DNA of 64,000 nt, from positions 12,870 through 76,869 of the forward strand of contig CAXATH010000013.1 in NCBI GenBank assembly GCA_963972195.1, given 5' to 3'. Positions 18,035-27,434 of the stretch are shown in pieces. Within the stretch, counting starts at the first letter, position 1. Every line of letters begins with the position of its first letter. Under the pieces are notes generated by a model that was not told the origin of the DNA, did not search any database, and saw only the letters and a program-made list of their open reading frames with translations. The position numbers and the translations under genes were made by a program. Source of the stretch: Litorimonas sp963972195 (GTDB taxonomy: Bacteria; Pseudomonadota; Alphaproteobacteria; Caulobacterales; Maricaulaceae).

Positions 18035-18937
18035 CTAACGCAATGGAAACTTTGGATTTGGAATAAAAGGGGGGTTCAATTCCGCTGCCAACCAAAGATT
18101 TGTTTCGGGGCCATCCCACCTTAAATCACCTGAATTAGTGATACCTTTGACATTTTGGCGGGTCATAGGCCTGTGGATTGCGTAGCCCGGACTCTCGTAT
18201 TCACAAGCTGTAACCATTGTGAGATTCCAATCATCCCAAAAGCCATCTGTTTTTAATGCGATGTTCATACCACCTCGGCACATCACGCTAGGATAACCTA
18301 TTCCAACAGCATTTGGGCATTTATTGTAGACCGCGTTAACGAGGGCGACTGTTTCTAAATAATTGATATCATGCTTCGCCATCAAATCTGCAAGAAAACT
18401 GTCAATCAGAATGAGCGTGAGCGCATCTTCTCGATGACAAGCCCTCAGCATGCCAGAAATCACATGCGATTGGTCTTGCAAAAACGGACCGTGGCCACTT
18501 CTTTGAATCGCTGTAATTTCACCAAGTGGAATAAGCCGGATACCGCCAGGATTGCGGATCCGATATCTGCTAACAACAGCCAAACCCGACTTGTGTTCGA
18601 CTTCTGATAATGCCGTGCCTTCTCTATCGCTAACATACATTATTGAGTTGCCTGCTGCATTTGCTCGACCTTGGCGAGCTAATTGCTCTGGTGGCCATAT
18701 AAGATCAGAAACATTGGTAGGTAACTCCAAACCTAAATAATTGCATGCCCTACAATACTCCCAATTCTGTCCCCATTGAACACTAGTAGGAGCCCACCAT
18801 TCGACACATTGCTCAATAATTTCAATTCGCCGATCTATACTTGCGTCGTTATATTCCGAAATAAGCGAATGTGCATCGGCCCACGGCGGAGGCGGAGACT
18901 GTTCCGTGAGTGTTGGTAAGTTTGAAACTTGAGTCAT
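18035..18937 (-). CDS. RES-domain protein (putative NAD-degrading toxin or effector)
   Basis: The three name-giving residues of the RES family can be placed in context: Arg91 in QGRANAAG, Glu112 in GTALSEVEH, and Ser217 in GIGYPSVMCRGG, the last matching the family's YPS block. RES toxins such as those of Xre-RES modules phosphorolyse or hydrolyse NAD+. The 300-residue length is longer than a minimal RES toxin (about 150-230), with a roughly 85-residue N-terminal extension rich in Trp and Cys. No XRE antitoxin is adjacent; the upstream neighbour in the same direction, 165 bp away, is a KAP NTPase. It could be a stand-alone effector in the defence block. Assignment is by motif reading only. 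Confidence 0.68.
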   Translation of the reverse strand: MTQVSNLPTLTEQSPPPPWADAHSLISEYNDASIDRRIEIIEQCVEWWAPTSVQWGQNWEYCRACNYLGLELPTNVSDLIWPPEQLARQGRANAAGNSIMYVSDREGTALSEVEHKSGLAVVSRYRIRNPGGIRLIPLGEITAIQRSGHGPFLQDQSHVISGMLRACHREDALTLILIDSFLADLMAKHDINYLETVALVNAVYNKCPNAVGIGYPSVMCRGGMNIALKTDGFWDDWNLTMVTACEYESPGYAIHRPMTRQNVKGITNSGDLRWDGPETNLWLAAELNPPFIPNPKFPLR

Positions 18938-18987
18938 ATATTGGAAGTAACGGTATCAGCGACAATTGGCAATCAATCCCCAAAGGA

Positions 18988-19050
18988 GACGTTAGCGAGT
19001 GTTATATTTGCGACGTTTTTAGAACGTTCGCGGATGTCCGCTTGGGCGGC
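18988..19050. repeat. Dispersed intergenic repeat, copy A
   Basis: The stretch GACGTTAGCGAGTGT followed by TTTGCGACG and an imperfect hairpin (GCGACGTTTTTAGAACGTTCGC) lies between the RES and KAP genes. It aligns with copy C at 36607-36660 over about 45 bp with several mismatches. See the finding on the repeat family. Confidence 0.5.
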
Positions 19051-19102
19051 TCTGAGCTATCGATATTTCTAAGTTAAAAAGGTCAAAACATCGTCCCCGC
19101 GT

Positions 19103-21007
19103 TCATACAACATCATTAATATCATCGATAATGCGGGTAAAAAATGCCGTCCCATGACTCCACCTAAGAGATGTTATTCCAGATGTTTTTTCGGTGTTAG
19201 CTTGCAGGCCATCACGAAGTGAAACCAAAAATTCTTCTTCTTTGTTCCATTGCTCATGCCTCCGAAGATGCCCATTGTCATATCGATTTGCGAGTACTCC
19301 CAATCTATCGAGAATGTCGTTCTCATCTAGACCTTCAATACCCGTTAGAAGTGGGGCTGCATGGCGAGCTTCAAGGATTGGGTACGAGCAGAAGCGACCT
19401 CCTGCACCTCTTGGATTAAAGCTGGCCATATCACGAAATGCATCTTCGCTCTCAAGCAGTGCGGCGATCACTTTGTCCCCCCAATCTGCAGCCGCCAACT
19501 GTTCTGCAAATCGCAAGCCAGACATTATCTTTTCTCGTGTTCGATTATATAGCTCGGGAGCCACAATATCGAACAGAGTCCTCGAACGTTCCCCAGTAAC
19601 GGCTAATCCATAAGTCTGAAAGACCTCTCTAGTCATTACATTTTCTAGTGGTTGGTCCAAAACAAACGCACCCTCTGCCCCAACATCGCGAATATATTCG
19701 TCAACTGAAGCCTCAAGCTGATCTAAAGACATGTCCAATAGTCCGTCGCTTGCTAGCCGAAAACGCAACATCGCGACGTGCAGTATTTCACCGGGTTCAG
19801 TAAAGCTACGCGCGTTCCATTGCTCCTTCATTCTCTGAAAAGCTACATTGAAGGCTTGGTCAGTAGCCCGTGTTCCCCACCAAACCGTTTGCCAAGCTGG
19901 ACGTTCTTCCGGTGGTGTAAATGAGGCATGACTATTAAGAAAATTATTGATACCGGACGCGTTAATTGTGTCAAAACGTAATAGCTGGTGAAAGTCTTTA
20001 GGAGGAAAGTAACTCTTAGCGTGAAGATTCTCAAACTCTAACAAACTGTAGAAAGTTCGAACCGATCCATTATCGCCTCTGGTGTAAATGTAATGCCGGT
20101 CGCCATTGCGGAAAGTTTCGATGTCAGCGTCAGATAGTGCACCAGAACGTATCGCGACCGTATAACTAAACAGTTGTGCAACCATATCTTGGATCGCTTC
20201 GGTATTCTCACGATACTTTACATCGATAACCTCTAATACACGACCGATCAGATCAATAGTGCGTTTCAGCGCTCTCAAATTGTTTCTACCTACTGCTCCA
20301 AAGATGCGTAAAAGGCGTGCCTTTGTTGACGCATCGAGTAAAAACTCGCTTATAATCTTTTCAGTTATACCTCCAACAAAGGCGATGTAAGCCTCATCCG
20401 CTTCGGCAACATAGTTAAAGCGCAGACCAATTAATTTCTCTTTCTCATTAGCCCAAATCTTTTTCGCTTTCTTTCGCAATTGGTCTGGATTGCTCAACAG
20501 AATTACGCGGCAGCCTTGATGTTCCACAAGATCATTCACTATACCTAGAGTCTCTCTGACAGGTATCTCACAACGCTCAAGATCATCTATAATATAGAGA
20601 CCTTTTGGTTTGACAGCATATACACGAGCGTCGACTCCGCCTAAATTCTGAAGAGCCTGAAGACCGAGATCTCCAATACCACCTTTATCTGCGACGGGGT
20701 AACGAGCCTTGAACATTCGTGTCAAAACATCGTCGGCACTGCCGCAACCATTCAAAGTAACATAGAGTGCCTTCTGGAGGTTTTTGCTTTCAACGGTTTT
20801 TTCTGTCGAGGTTTTTTTCCGTGTTTTGTCTAACAATTTCGATTTGGCCGAACTTAGTTCGCCCTCGAACCTTACCGTGTTTCTATCGACAAAGTGGGTT
20901 TTACCAGACCCCCAAGGCCCTTCAATAAGAAAGGCATACCCCGGCGTCTCGGAGTTTATGTAATCTGATAATCTCTCTGAAAGCTTTGTATTGTCCAGCT
21001 TAGTCAT
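19103..21007 (-). CDS. KAP-family P-loop NTPase
   Basis: The 634-residue protein has Walker A GPWGSGKT at residues 30-37 and Walker B LYIIDDLER at 137-145, with a following ILLSNPDQLRK-like sensor segment and a long helical C-terminus. This arrangement is that of the KAP family, whose members often sit in mobile or defence loci. Unlike many KAP proteins it shows no obvious membrane helices inserted in the NTPase domain, so it is probably cytosolic. It lies 103 bp downstream of the 110-residue gene and 165 bp upstream of the RES gene, all on the minus strand. A defence role is inferred from context. Confidence 0.78.
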   Translation of the reverse strand: MTKLDNTKLSERLSDYINSETPGYAFLIEGPWGSGKTHFVDRNTVRFEGELSSAKSKLLDKTRKKTSTEKTVESKNLQKALYVTLNGCGSADDVLTRMFKARYPVADKGGIGDLGLQALQNLGGVDARVYAVKPKGLYIIDDLERCEIPVRETLGIVNDLVEHQGCRVILLSNPDQLRKKAKKIWANEKEKLIGLRFNYVAEADEAYIAFVGGITEKIISEFLLDASTKARLLRIFGAVGRNNLRALKRTIDLIGRVLEVIDVKYRENTEAIQDMVAQLFSYTVAIRSGALSDADIETFRNGDRHYIYTRGDNGSVRTFYSLLEFENLHAKSYFPPKDFHQLLRFDTINASGINNFLNSHASFTPPEERPAWQTVWWGTRATDQAFNVAFQRMKEQWNARSFTEPGEILHVAMLRFRLASDGLLDMSLDQLEASVDEYIRDVGAEGAFVLDQPLENVMTREVFQTYGLAVTGERSRTLFDIVAPELYNRTREKIMSGLRFAEQLAAADWGDKVIAALLESEDAFRDMASFNPRGAGGRFCSYPILEARHAAPLLTGIEGLDENDILDRLGVLANRYDNGHLRRHEQWNKEEEFLVSLRDGLQANTEKTSGITSLRWSHGTAFFTRIIDDINDVV

Positions 21008-21110
21008 TCTTCTAAAAATAATCCTCTATGACGAAAAACAAATCCGCCATTTCTTATTTATGCGCACAGAATGTTGTCCTGCTCCACCCCCAAAACTGAC
21101 ATTAGAATAA

Positions 21111-21443
21111 TCAAATTTTGCTGCTAAGTTGGAGCTTAAGCCCATATATTGCAAAGTCTCCCAAGTACTTTCTTACGTACGCCAGTTGCACCGAAATTTC
21201 ATTTATTTCGCTACTGCCACTTGTTAGTTTTTCCAACAAAAACTGACCGCTTTTACTTCCACTAACTTTCTCAATATCATCAGGAACCCACTCAAGGTTT
21301 TTTTGCATCAATTGCGTCTGAAGCACATGCGCATTGATAAGAAGATGCCTAGCGTTCTCCCAACCTCCATTAAATGCACATAATTTTCTGAGTAATTCCT
21401 CGAAACCATCAAAATTCGAAATTCTGTTCAGACTGTTATTCAT
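21111..21443 (-). CDS. Small unknown protein between the Lamassu-like trio and the KAP gene
   Basis: The 110-residue frame (MNNSLNRISNFDGF) is predicted helical with no membrane segment or recognised motif. It begins 44 bp downstream of the 640-residue nuclease-like gene and in the same direction. Low G+C and good ORF continuity suggest it is real. It may belong to the upstream trio or to the KAP gene. Function not recognised. Confidence 0.6.
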   Translation of the reverse strand: MNNSLNRISNFDGFEELLRKLCAFNGGWENARHLLINAHVLQTQLMQKNLEWVPDDIEKVSGSKSGQFLLEKLTSGSSEINEISVQLAYVRKYLGDFAIYGLKLQLSSKI

Positions 21444-21487
21444 TAAACCACCCTAATATCTATACACTTTTAGAGACACTGCGGTTC

Positions 21488-23410
21488 CTATAGTTGTGAT
21501 GGGACGGTCTTATTTCCCGGAACTCTAAAGACGACTAAATTTCTTTGGGTCACAGTACCTTTAGGAACATAACTGTTAAACCAAAAGCAATCTTCTAAAT
21601 TTGGCGTCTCCGTTTTTCCAGAAACAAGCTCCAAAATTCCTAATAGGCCAAGCTTAACATTAGTAGCTTGGTATTGTCCTGCTTGCCCGATGTAAACTTC
21701 GGAAGAGCTTTGATCTACGACACCTTCATGCTTTTTCAATTCGATAACAAAGCTATATGATCCGAAAGTTACGTATATATCCGTCCTGCCTGAGCTGACA
21801 TCGCTAACTTCAGTTTTAATATTTCCAGAAATTAAATTACCGCTAAGCCAGTCATGTAGATCACTTTGCAAGTCATTTTCTTTGGCCTCCATGGTAAACA
21901 AGTATTTCCCTCGTTCGCCAAGGGACTTTCTACCATTATCAATACGACTTTCGCAAAACTTCAAAATTGATGACAAAAGAGTATTGAAGTTCCTTGCTAT
22001 AGCTCCTTCATAATCAATACAAACAGATAGCTGTTGATGGATTTTAACCTGAACGCGAGCAATTACTGGGTTACCACCTTGCTCTCGTTCATCAATATAA
22101 TTTTTAAGCAGAGTCTCAATTTTTTCAGAGTCCTGAACGGACAGGTGGTCTTCGTTATATTGCTCTCCGAGGATAGTACTCAAGATTGAACTCTTGGTGC
22201 TATCCTCAGTAGGCTTTCCCGGCCAACTACCAGATTCTTTTAAAACGACTAAACTCTTTTGCAACGGTTGAGCTAGTTGACCAAACTTCTCATTCCACTT
22301 CTTGTCATTAATTAAGTCGTTTAAATGAGCACAAAGACCGCTATGCCTAATGAAGCTTACTTCAATTGTCGGTTGAAGGAGAAACTTTAACCCACTAGCA
22401 AAATTTAAACTCGTATGAGCAGTGTAAACGCTCAAGACTTCTTGCATTACAGCCATGGCATCCAACCAACTATCTCGGCCTAACTTATCAGATAAATATA
22501 AAACCTTATTTGTAAGCTTCTGCCATTCAAACTGCTGAGATGCTCTGGTGTCAAGCCAGCTTGGCACTAATGCCTTTTGCATTAAGTGTGTGCGGTCAAT
22601 AGATGCAGCATCTAACTCTTTTGACAGTCTACAAAAAACACTTTGAGGCTCTTCAGAGAAAAATGCTTCGACGACTTCAATACATTTTTCGTATAGCAGA
22701 GCATCAGATCTATTTTCTCCATGGGCAGCAGAACTTTTAAACAAAGTTTTACTAGCTGATAGTTGCTGTCTAACATTTGTTTCATCTTGAGAGGTAAGGG
22801 CTAGCGAAAGGACTGCTAACCCTTTTTCAAAATCAGCTTCAGATTTAGCGCTTTCTATATTCCCAATTCTGTCTAAAACCGAGATTAGATTTGGGTCTCG
22901 CCAATAATGATATGCAACACCAACTATTTTTGCAGCATGCTCCGCAAATAAATTGCATTCGTTTGATCCGATGTCTTCAAGCAAAGCCAACAAGTGATGT
23001 TTATTAACTGCACCGATAAGAACTAGCTTTAATACCATTTCTAATGAATAGACGGAAAGCAAACTGTTTGTTTCTGACCCTCTATTCTCAATTCGAAACT
23101 TCAGTATTTTAAGCAAATCATCTGAGTACAATTGGGCATGTTCGTAATTTTTGGCGATAACATCTAATGTGTCACGGTATACAATCGGTGATTGATTTTC
23201 TTTCAGTCCGCACAGCAAAATCTCGACTAAAACGGAAACTTCACCTTTCGGTAAACTAACAAGAAGCTTTGCTATCTCGTCCAAGAATGGAGATAAGGCG
23301 ATCGCTTCTTTTTCAGCAGATAGCTCTTCATCCGTACCAATAGATTTACTTGTAAGTTGATCGCCGCTGCTTAATACGATTTCAATTTTTTCTAGAATAC
23401 CCATGTCCAT
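21488..23410 (-). CDS. Putative effector: helical protein with C-terminal PD-(D/E)XK nuclease
   Basis: The first roughly 500 of 640 residues are helical and leucine-rich without a recognised domain. The last hundred show a PD-(D/E)XK core: Asp544 in GRTDIYVTF, Glu557-x-Lys559 in SFVIELKKHE, and a following AGQYQATNV segment resembling the Q-x3-Y helix. The gene lies 12 bp after the SMC-like ATPase gene, and the ATPase itself overlaps the middle-component gene by 4 bp. In Lamassu/ABC-three-component systems the third gene encodes the effector, often a nuclease, normally with the enzymatic domain at the N-terminus. Here the nuclease is C-terminal. The motif reading is direct; the system assignment is inference. 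A second in-frame ATG lies two codons on. Confidence 0.7.
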   Translation of the reverse strand: MDMGILEKIEIVLSSGDQLTSKSIGTDEELSAEKEAIALSPFLDEIAKLLVSLPKGEVSVLVEILLCGLKENQSPIVYRDTLDVIAKNYEHAQLYSDDLLKILKFRIENRGSETNSLLSVYSLEMVLKLVLIGAVNKHHLLALLEDIGSNECNLFAEHAAKIVGVAYHYWRDPNLISVLDRIGNIESAKSEADFEKGLAVLSLALTSQDETNVRQQLSASKTLFKSSAAHGENRSDALLYEKCIEVVEAFFSEEPQSVFCRLSKELDAASIDRTHLMQKALVPSWLDTRASQQFEWQKLTNKVLYLSDKLGRDSWLDAMAVMQEVLSVYTAHTSLNFASGLKFLLQPTIEVSFIRHSGLCAHLNDLINDKKWNEKFGQLAQPLQKSLVVLKESGSWPGKPTEDSTKSSILSTILGEQYNEDHLSVQDSEKIETLLKNYIDEREQGGNPVIARVQVKIHQQLSVCIDYEGAIARNFNTLLSSILKFCESRIDNGRKSLGERGKYLFTMEAKENDLQSDLHDWLSGNLISGNIKTEVSDVSSGRTDIYVTFGSYSFVIELKKHEGVVDQSSSEVYIGQAGQYQATNVKLGLLGILELVSGKTETPNLEDCFWFNSYVPKGTVTQRNLVVFRVPGNKTVPSQL

Positions 23411-23422
23411 CCTATGTTGACC

Positions 23423-25354
23423 CTACCAAAGGTAGCTACCGGGATGAGCTATTTTACAATTTTCCTTGGGCAACGTGCTCATAACAACTTGCGCGTTATC
23501 GCTTGCAAAAAAGATTTGAAGGTAATCCATTTCATCATTTATCTTTTTCAACTCACTTAACAAAATAGCTAAATCCGTCTCATTAGCTTCTTCTGCAGAA
23601 TCAATGATTATCATGCCAGGGTGACGGCCAGCTCCCGTATGTTTCCCAACCCTAAGTAATGCTACTGCTGTAGCTATCCTTAACCTGAGTCTTTCTCCTA
23701 AGGTAAGGCGTGAAAACGAACTGCTTTCGCCACCTTTTTTTAGTGACATTGACGCATTGGAGGAAATTTGAACTTCTTCTAAACTGACGATACCAATTCT
23801 TTTTGCTATTTCTAAAATCTCGACATCTAAGCTTTTCATTAGATCCTTTCGATGCTCATCGTATGCAGCCTGCGCTTCCTTAAGTATCGCCTTACAAATA
23901 TTTAAATCTGGATTTATGAGTTTTTCTTCGCCCAGAGGTTTAGGTAGAATTCTGGCTAACGCCCCTTCAACTCGAGCTAAGTCCAATTCAGCTTTTCTAC
24001 GCACTTCAAATGCATCACTTGAATTTAGAGCGAGTATCTCCTTAGTTAAATCGGTCTGTTTTAATTTTTTTTGAACCAGTTCCTTATTTGCGCTGGCTCG
24101 TTGATTTTTCAGGTCAGTAATTGCATCAATGGTTTTCGCTTGCCTTTCAGAGATTACAATTTGAGCTTCGTTCACACTCTCTGAATCTTTGAGGCTTATA
24201 GTTTCAGTGCAGACCGAGCACTCCATAGTTTTGACCTCATTGACTACCTTTTCTTTCGCAACAGCCTTTTCACACCGGGGGCAACAACTAGGTGCAATCC
24301 CATTGAAAAACTCTTGAGCAACAGCATTCTCTTTCAAGTTTCTCAATTGTCTTTCGTCTTCATCAGACGCAGCTTGCATAGATAGAATACTTACATCCGT
24401 TTGTTCGGATGATCTCTCATCTCTTATGATTTCTTTTGAAAGAGAGGATAGCTGATCGTTTAGTTCCTTTATTTTTTTTAAGTCCCCTTTACCATCTCCC
24501 AATTTTTCCAGTGCTTTTTGGGCAACCTTCATGTCTGCTTCTAAGTTCTTTTTGAGTTCTGCCAATGAGGCATCTCGCGATGTTACTTTTGAAACTCTTT
24601 GTATCTCCTCATATTCCAACTGTTTAAGGATAGTCTTCGCTTGCATCAAAGTGTGTGCCCAAGGCAGGCCTACGTAGAGCTGAAGTAATCTTGCAGGCAA
24701 CCCTCCCATTTGGACGTCACCGAGAAGGTGTGCGTGATCACCGCCAATATACAAAGCTCCAGACAATGCTGTCCAACCATGCAGGACCGTTTTCTCTTTG
24801 CCTGAAGAGGGTTTGAAACGAGTAGGTATCAAGGATAGATCAAATTTTTCCATCATGAATCTAGACATGACAGCAGAGAACCCGCCATCAGATGAGAAAT
24901 TATCTATTGGCTTAATTACACTTTTATCATGAATAGACAAAGCGCCGATAGGAACTCCCTCATTTACGTCAAAGTTGAGGTGGTACAAATCACTATCGAT
25001 AACAAAGTCTAATTCAACATGATCGAGCCAGCGCCTAACATCATCCTGCAAACCTTTGGGCTCGCCTCGCAAACACCAAAGTATGATTTCCAAAACAGTG
25101 GACTTGCCTACTAAATTAGTCCCGTCACTAGCAACTGACCAAACGCCTGGTCCCAACCCGTCCCACTCAAACTTAAAATTTCCGACAATTGAACCAGATT
25201 TTTCTCCAGAAAAAAGTAGTCTGGATATATACATGTTATGGACGCTTTTGGATGATAAATCCGGAGATATAGAATATTTTGAAAGAACACCTTCCATCTC
25301 TTCGACCGTTACACGAGCTCGTTTAGCAACTTTCTCGGACCAACCCATTGTCAT
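23423..25354 (-). CDS. SMC/RecN-like ABC ATPase (LmuB / ABC-3C ATPase-like)
   Basis: The 643-residue protein has Walker A GTNLVGKS (78-85), then coiled coil on both sides of a zinc-binding hinge with Cys358-x2-Cys361 (CPRC) and Cys379-x2-Cys382 (CSVC). It ends with an ABC signature RLTLGERLRLRIA (549-561) and Walker B MIIIDSAEEA (581-590). This is an SMC-like architecture with a four-Cys hinge. It overlaps the upstream gene by 4 bp (ATGA) and is followed by the nuclease-like gene. Such three-gene sets are called ABC-three-component or Lamassu defence systems, in which the ATPase senses unusual DNA structures and licenses the effector. The family is secure; the exact subtype is not. Confidence 0.82.
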   Translation of the reverse strand: MTMGWSEKVAKRARVTVEEMEGVLSKYSISPDLSSKSVHNMYISRLLFSGEKSGSIVGNFKFEWDGLGPGVWSVASDGTNLVGKSTVLEIILWCLRGEPKGLQDDVRRWLDHVELDFVIDSDLYHLNFDVNEGVPIGALSIHDKSVIKPIDNFSSDGGFSAVMSRFMMEKFDLSLIPTRFKPSSGKEKTVLHGWTALSGALYIGGDHAHLLGDVQMGGLPARLLQLYVGLPWAHTLMQAKTILKQLEYEEIQRVSKVTSRDASLAELKKNLEADMKVAQKALEKLGDGKGDLKKIKELNDQLSSLSKEIIRDERSSEQTDVSILSMQAASDEDERQLRNLKENAVAQEFFNGIAPSCCPRCEKAVAKEKVVNEVKTMECSVCTETISLKDSESVNEAQIVISERQAKTIDAITDLKNQRASANKELVQKKLKQTDLTKEILALNSSDAFEVRRKAELDLARVEGALARILPKPLGEEKLINPDLNICKAILKEAQAAYDEHRKDLMKSLDVEILEIAKRIGIVSLEEVQISSNASMSLKKGGESSSFSRLTLGERLRLRIATAVALLRVGKHTGAGRHPGMIIIDSAEEANETDLAILLSELKKINDEMDYLQIFFASDNAQVVMSTLPKENCKIAHPGSYLW

Positions 25355-25995
25355 TTAGAATTCTCCATTATTGTTGCATCTAAGCGTTCACGAACTCTTT
25401 CAGTAATTGGAGCAATGATACTTTTGAGAACTGTATCGGCATATTCGGTTTGAAGATATTGTCGATCTTTGAGAGCCTTTCCGCCAGCATCGCCAGCTAA
25501 CTCAGCCACCACCTTCGCTCGGTTTGTATACCATCTGATTTCTGGCGACTTATGAGCCAATCCTTCGATTGCATCACGGCCTCGTTTTTTAAGTAGATAG
25601 CTATGCTTCCGTATTTGCCCGGGACTTCCGGTGCGTTCAATTCTGATAAAGTCAACGGAACGTAAGATCGCCAATGGATTATCGATCGGCTCAAAGGCAC
25701 CAAAATGGTATCGCACCATAGGAACACGGCGCAAATCGGGTTCTCGAGAATTCAATATCTTCTCAGCAAGATGCAACTGGGCACTATCTTGCGATTTTTC
25801 ATACTCATTTATCAGTTCATTTGCTAAATAATCTGGATTTCTCATCCAAAAATCTAACGCCTGTAACTTCGATTGAGCGTATAGTGCGCCTACTACATCA
25901 TCTGGATATGCAGCTTCGGCAACCGGAACGCATGCGGCATTGATGCATGCCAATAACCTTATGGCATTCTGTCTCTCACTAACCCCTACAGTCAT
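25351..25995 (-). CDS. ABC-three-component middle component / LmuC-like protein
   Basis: The 214-residue protein opens the trio and has no enzymatic motif. Its N-terminal half contains ALYAQSKLQALDFWMRNPDY and the following ELINEYEK, a pattern I associate with the middle component of ABC-three-component systems, where a KLxxLDFxxRxPxxLA-like block is conserved. The basic C-terminal half (KKRGRDAIEGLAHKSPEIRW) could contact nucleic acid. GGGAG precedes the ATG. Its stop overlaps the ATPase start, so stoichiometric translation is likely. The assignment depends on the neighbouring ATPase as much as on this sequence. Confidence 0.62.
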   Translation of the reverse strand: MTVGVSERQNAIRLLACINAACVPVAEAAYPDDVVGALYAQSKLQALDFWMRNPDYLANELINEYEKSQDSAQLHLAEKILNSREPDLRRVPMVRYHFGAFEPIDNPLAILRSVDFIRIERTGSPGQIRKHSYLLKKRGRDAIEGLAHKSPEIRWYTNRAKVVAELAGDAGGKALKDRQYLQTEYADTVLKSIIAPITERVRERLDATIMENSK

Positions 25996-26231
25996 TTCGC
26001 TCCCACAGCAATTAAGGCAACTTAGAAGAGATTAGACGCTAGTTTGCTTCCTCTGTCGACAGTTAACTTGATCCATCGGTGGGATGTCCGCTAAGCCTCC
26101 AGAGTTGACTTTTCTAAAGATTGAACGTGCGCCAGATTCCATAACTGTAGCTAAAGTGACGGAAGCAAAACTATTACTTGATTTTAATAAATTTAACATT
26201 ACGCAAGGTAGGGTTGAAGCTAGGGGGCATC

Positions 26232-27413
26232 ATGAAAAACGTGGAAGCAATATGCCGACCTATGGTCGTTTTTCTGTCGGTATTCTCATGTCTATTCACT
26301 AGCCAGTTAGCACTTGCAGATGCGCCCTCTGTTCATTTCGCCGGAGTTGCTATAGTTGGAAATGCGAGTGACTCCGGGTCCGACTTCCCCGTAATATCCG
26401 ATATACTCAACGAGAGAGACATGACTGTGCCCCAAGCGCAGAGAATATCTTACAGTATAAGCAATCAGATAAAATTGAGCCCCAAAATCCAGATAGATTT
26501 GGATCTAGCCGAAAATATGGAAAGCAGTTTGGGCGTTGCGCTTACCTTTAATTGGGAGAATACGACTGTAGATCTCGTCGATACATCGAACCGGATTTCA
26601 ACTGACGTACACGCACAGGCGATTTATTTTGATTATAGGTCTAAGAGAATTATACGAGCCTACCCATTCGCTGTTCAAGCAATAGACATACTTCAGAATG
26701 CTCCTACCGAAGCTGATATTAGGGATAACACTGAAAAAGCCGTTTACGGAGAGCAAGGTATAGTTTCGCAATTTGTGACTCATCTGAAAACGTCTCGGGA
26801 TTTTGATAATAAAGATAGTATTTATCTAAAGGTTAAGGTTCCCGACATCGAACCTAATGCTCTTGCAACTATACAGTCGACTAACCTTTCGGAAGATTAC
26901 GTTAGGAACTTAATTGGCTTTTCTTTCGGTCGTTATCTATCGTCGAATGCTGAGGTTCCTATTCTACCGTATACATCTGACCAAGCCCTGAACAACACCA
27001 TGTTGGCTAAATTCGCCGATGGAACAATCTATAACTTCACAGTTCCTGATCCCGATTTTGTCTTTGAAGTCGCTTTTCAAGAATTCAGGCAGAAACAACT
27101 TCAGAAAAAAGTAGCAGGTACGTCGTTTGGTTTCGCTGTGTATTACGATTTGACCATTACCCAGCCTCTAACCGGTAGGGTTTATCTAAACAATTCATAT
27201 CGCCGACCCGTTGTTGCCACATTCCCCGCAACCAAAACAGACTACGACTCTGCAAAGTGGTTTCACAACGCAGTGTTTGCGCTTTCAGATCAGCTTACAA
27301 ATAACCTAATCAACCACAACGAGAAATGGCTTGATAAGTGGGGGATTAAGAAATACGACAAAAAGCAGATCAAGGACGCATTGGGCGTAATAGCAAAAGC
27401 TAAACAGCTATAA
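26232..27413 (+). CDS. Exported protein of unknown function, first gene of a secreted four-gene operon
   Basis: The product is 393 residues from the ATG at 26232, which has AGGGGG just upstream and starts a signal peptide ending near LALADA. An earlier ATG at 26178 would bury the signal sequence and is unlikely. The mature protein is beta-rich and shows no recognised domain; notable segments are SFGRYLSSNAEVP and GFAVYYDLTITQPLTG. It is transcribed away from the Lamassu-like genes. The next three genes in the same direction also encode exported proteins with short gaps (21, 24 and 54 bp), so they should form one envelope-located system. I do not recognise the family. Confidence 0.7.
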   Translation: MKNVEAICRPMVVFLSVFSCLFTSQLALADAPSVHFAGVAIVGNASDSGSDFPVISDILNERDMTVPQAQRISYSISNQIKLSPKIQIDLDLAENMESSLGVALTFNWENTTVDLVDTSNRISTDVHAQAIYFDYRSKRIIRAYPFAVQAIDILQNAPTEADIRDNTEKAVYGEQGIVSQFVTHLKTSRDFDNKDSIYLKVKVPDIEPNALATIQSTNLSEDYVRNLIGFSFGRYLSSNAEVPILPYTSDQALNNTMLAKFADGTIYNFTVPDPDFVFEVAFQEFRQKQLQKKVAGTSFGFAVYYDLTITQPLTGRVYLNNSYRRPVVATFPATKTDYDSAKWFHNAVFALSDQLTNNLINHNEKWLDKWGIKKYDKKQIKDALGVIAKAKQL

Positions 27414-27434
27414 ATTGATTAAAAGAGTGTGGTC

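Noticed and set aside
26084..26302. A 72-residue frame upstream of and overlapping the first exported-protein gene
   Set aside because: The overlapping frame has a strong ribosome site and signal peptide; this one has neither and is probably leader DNA.
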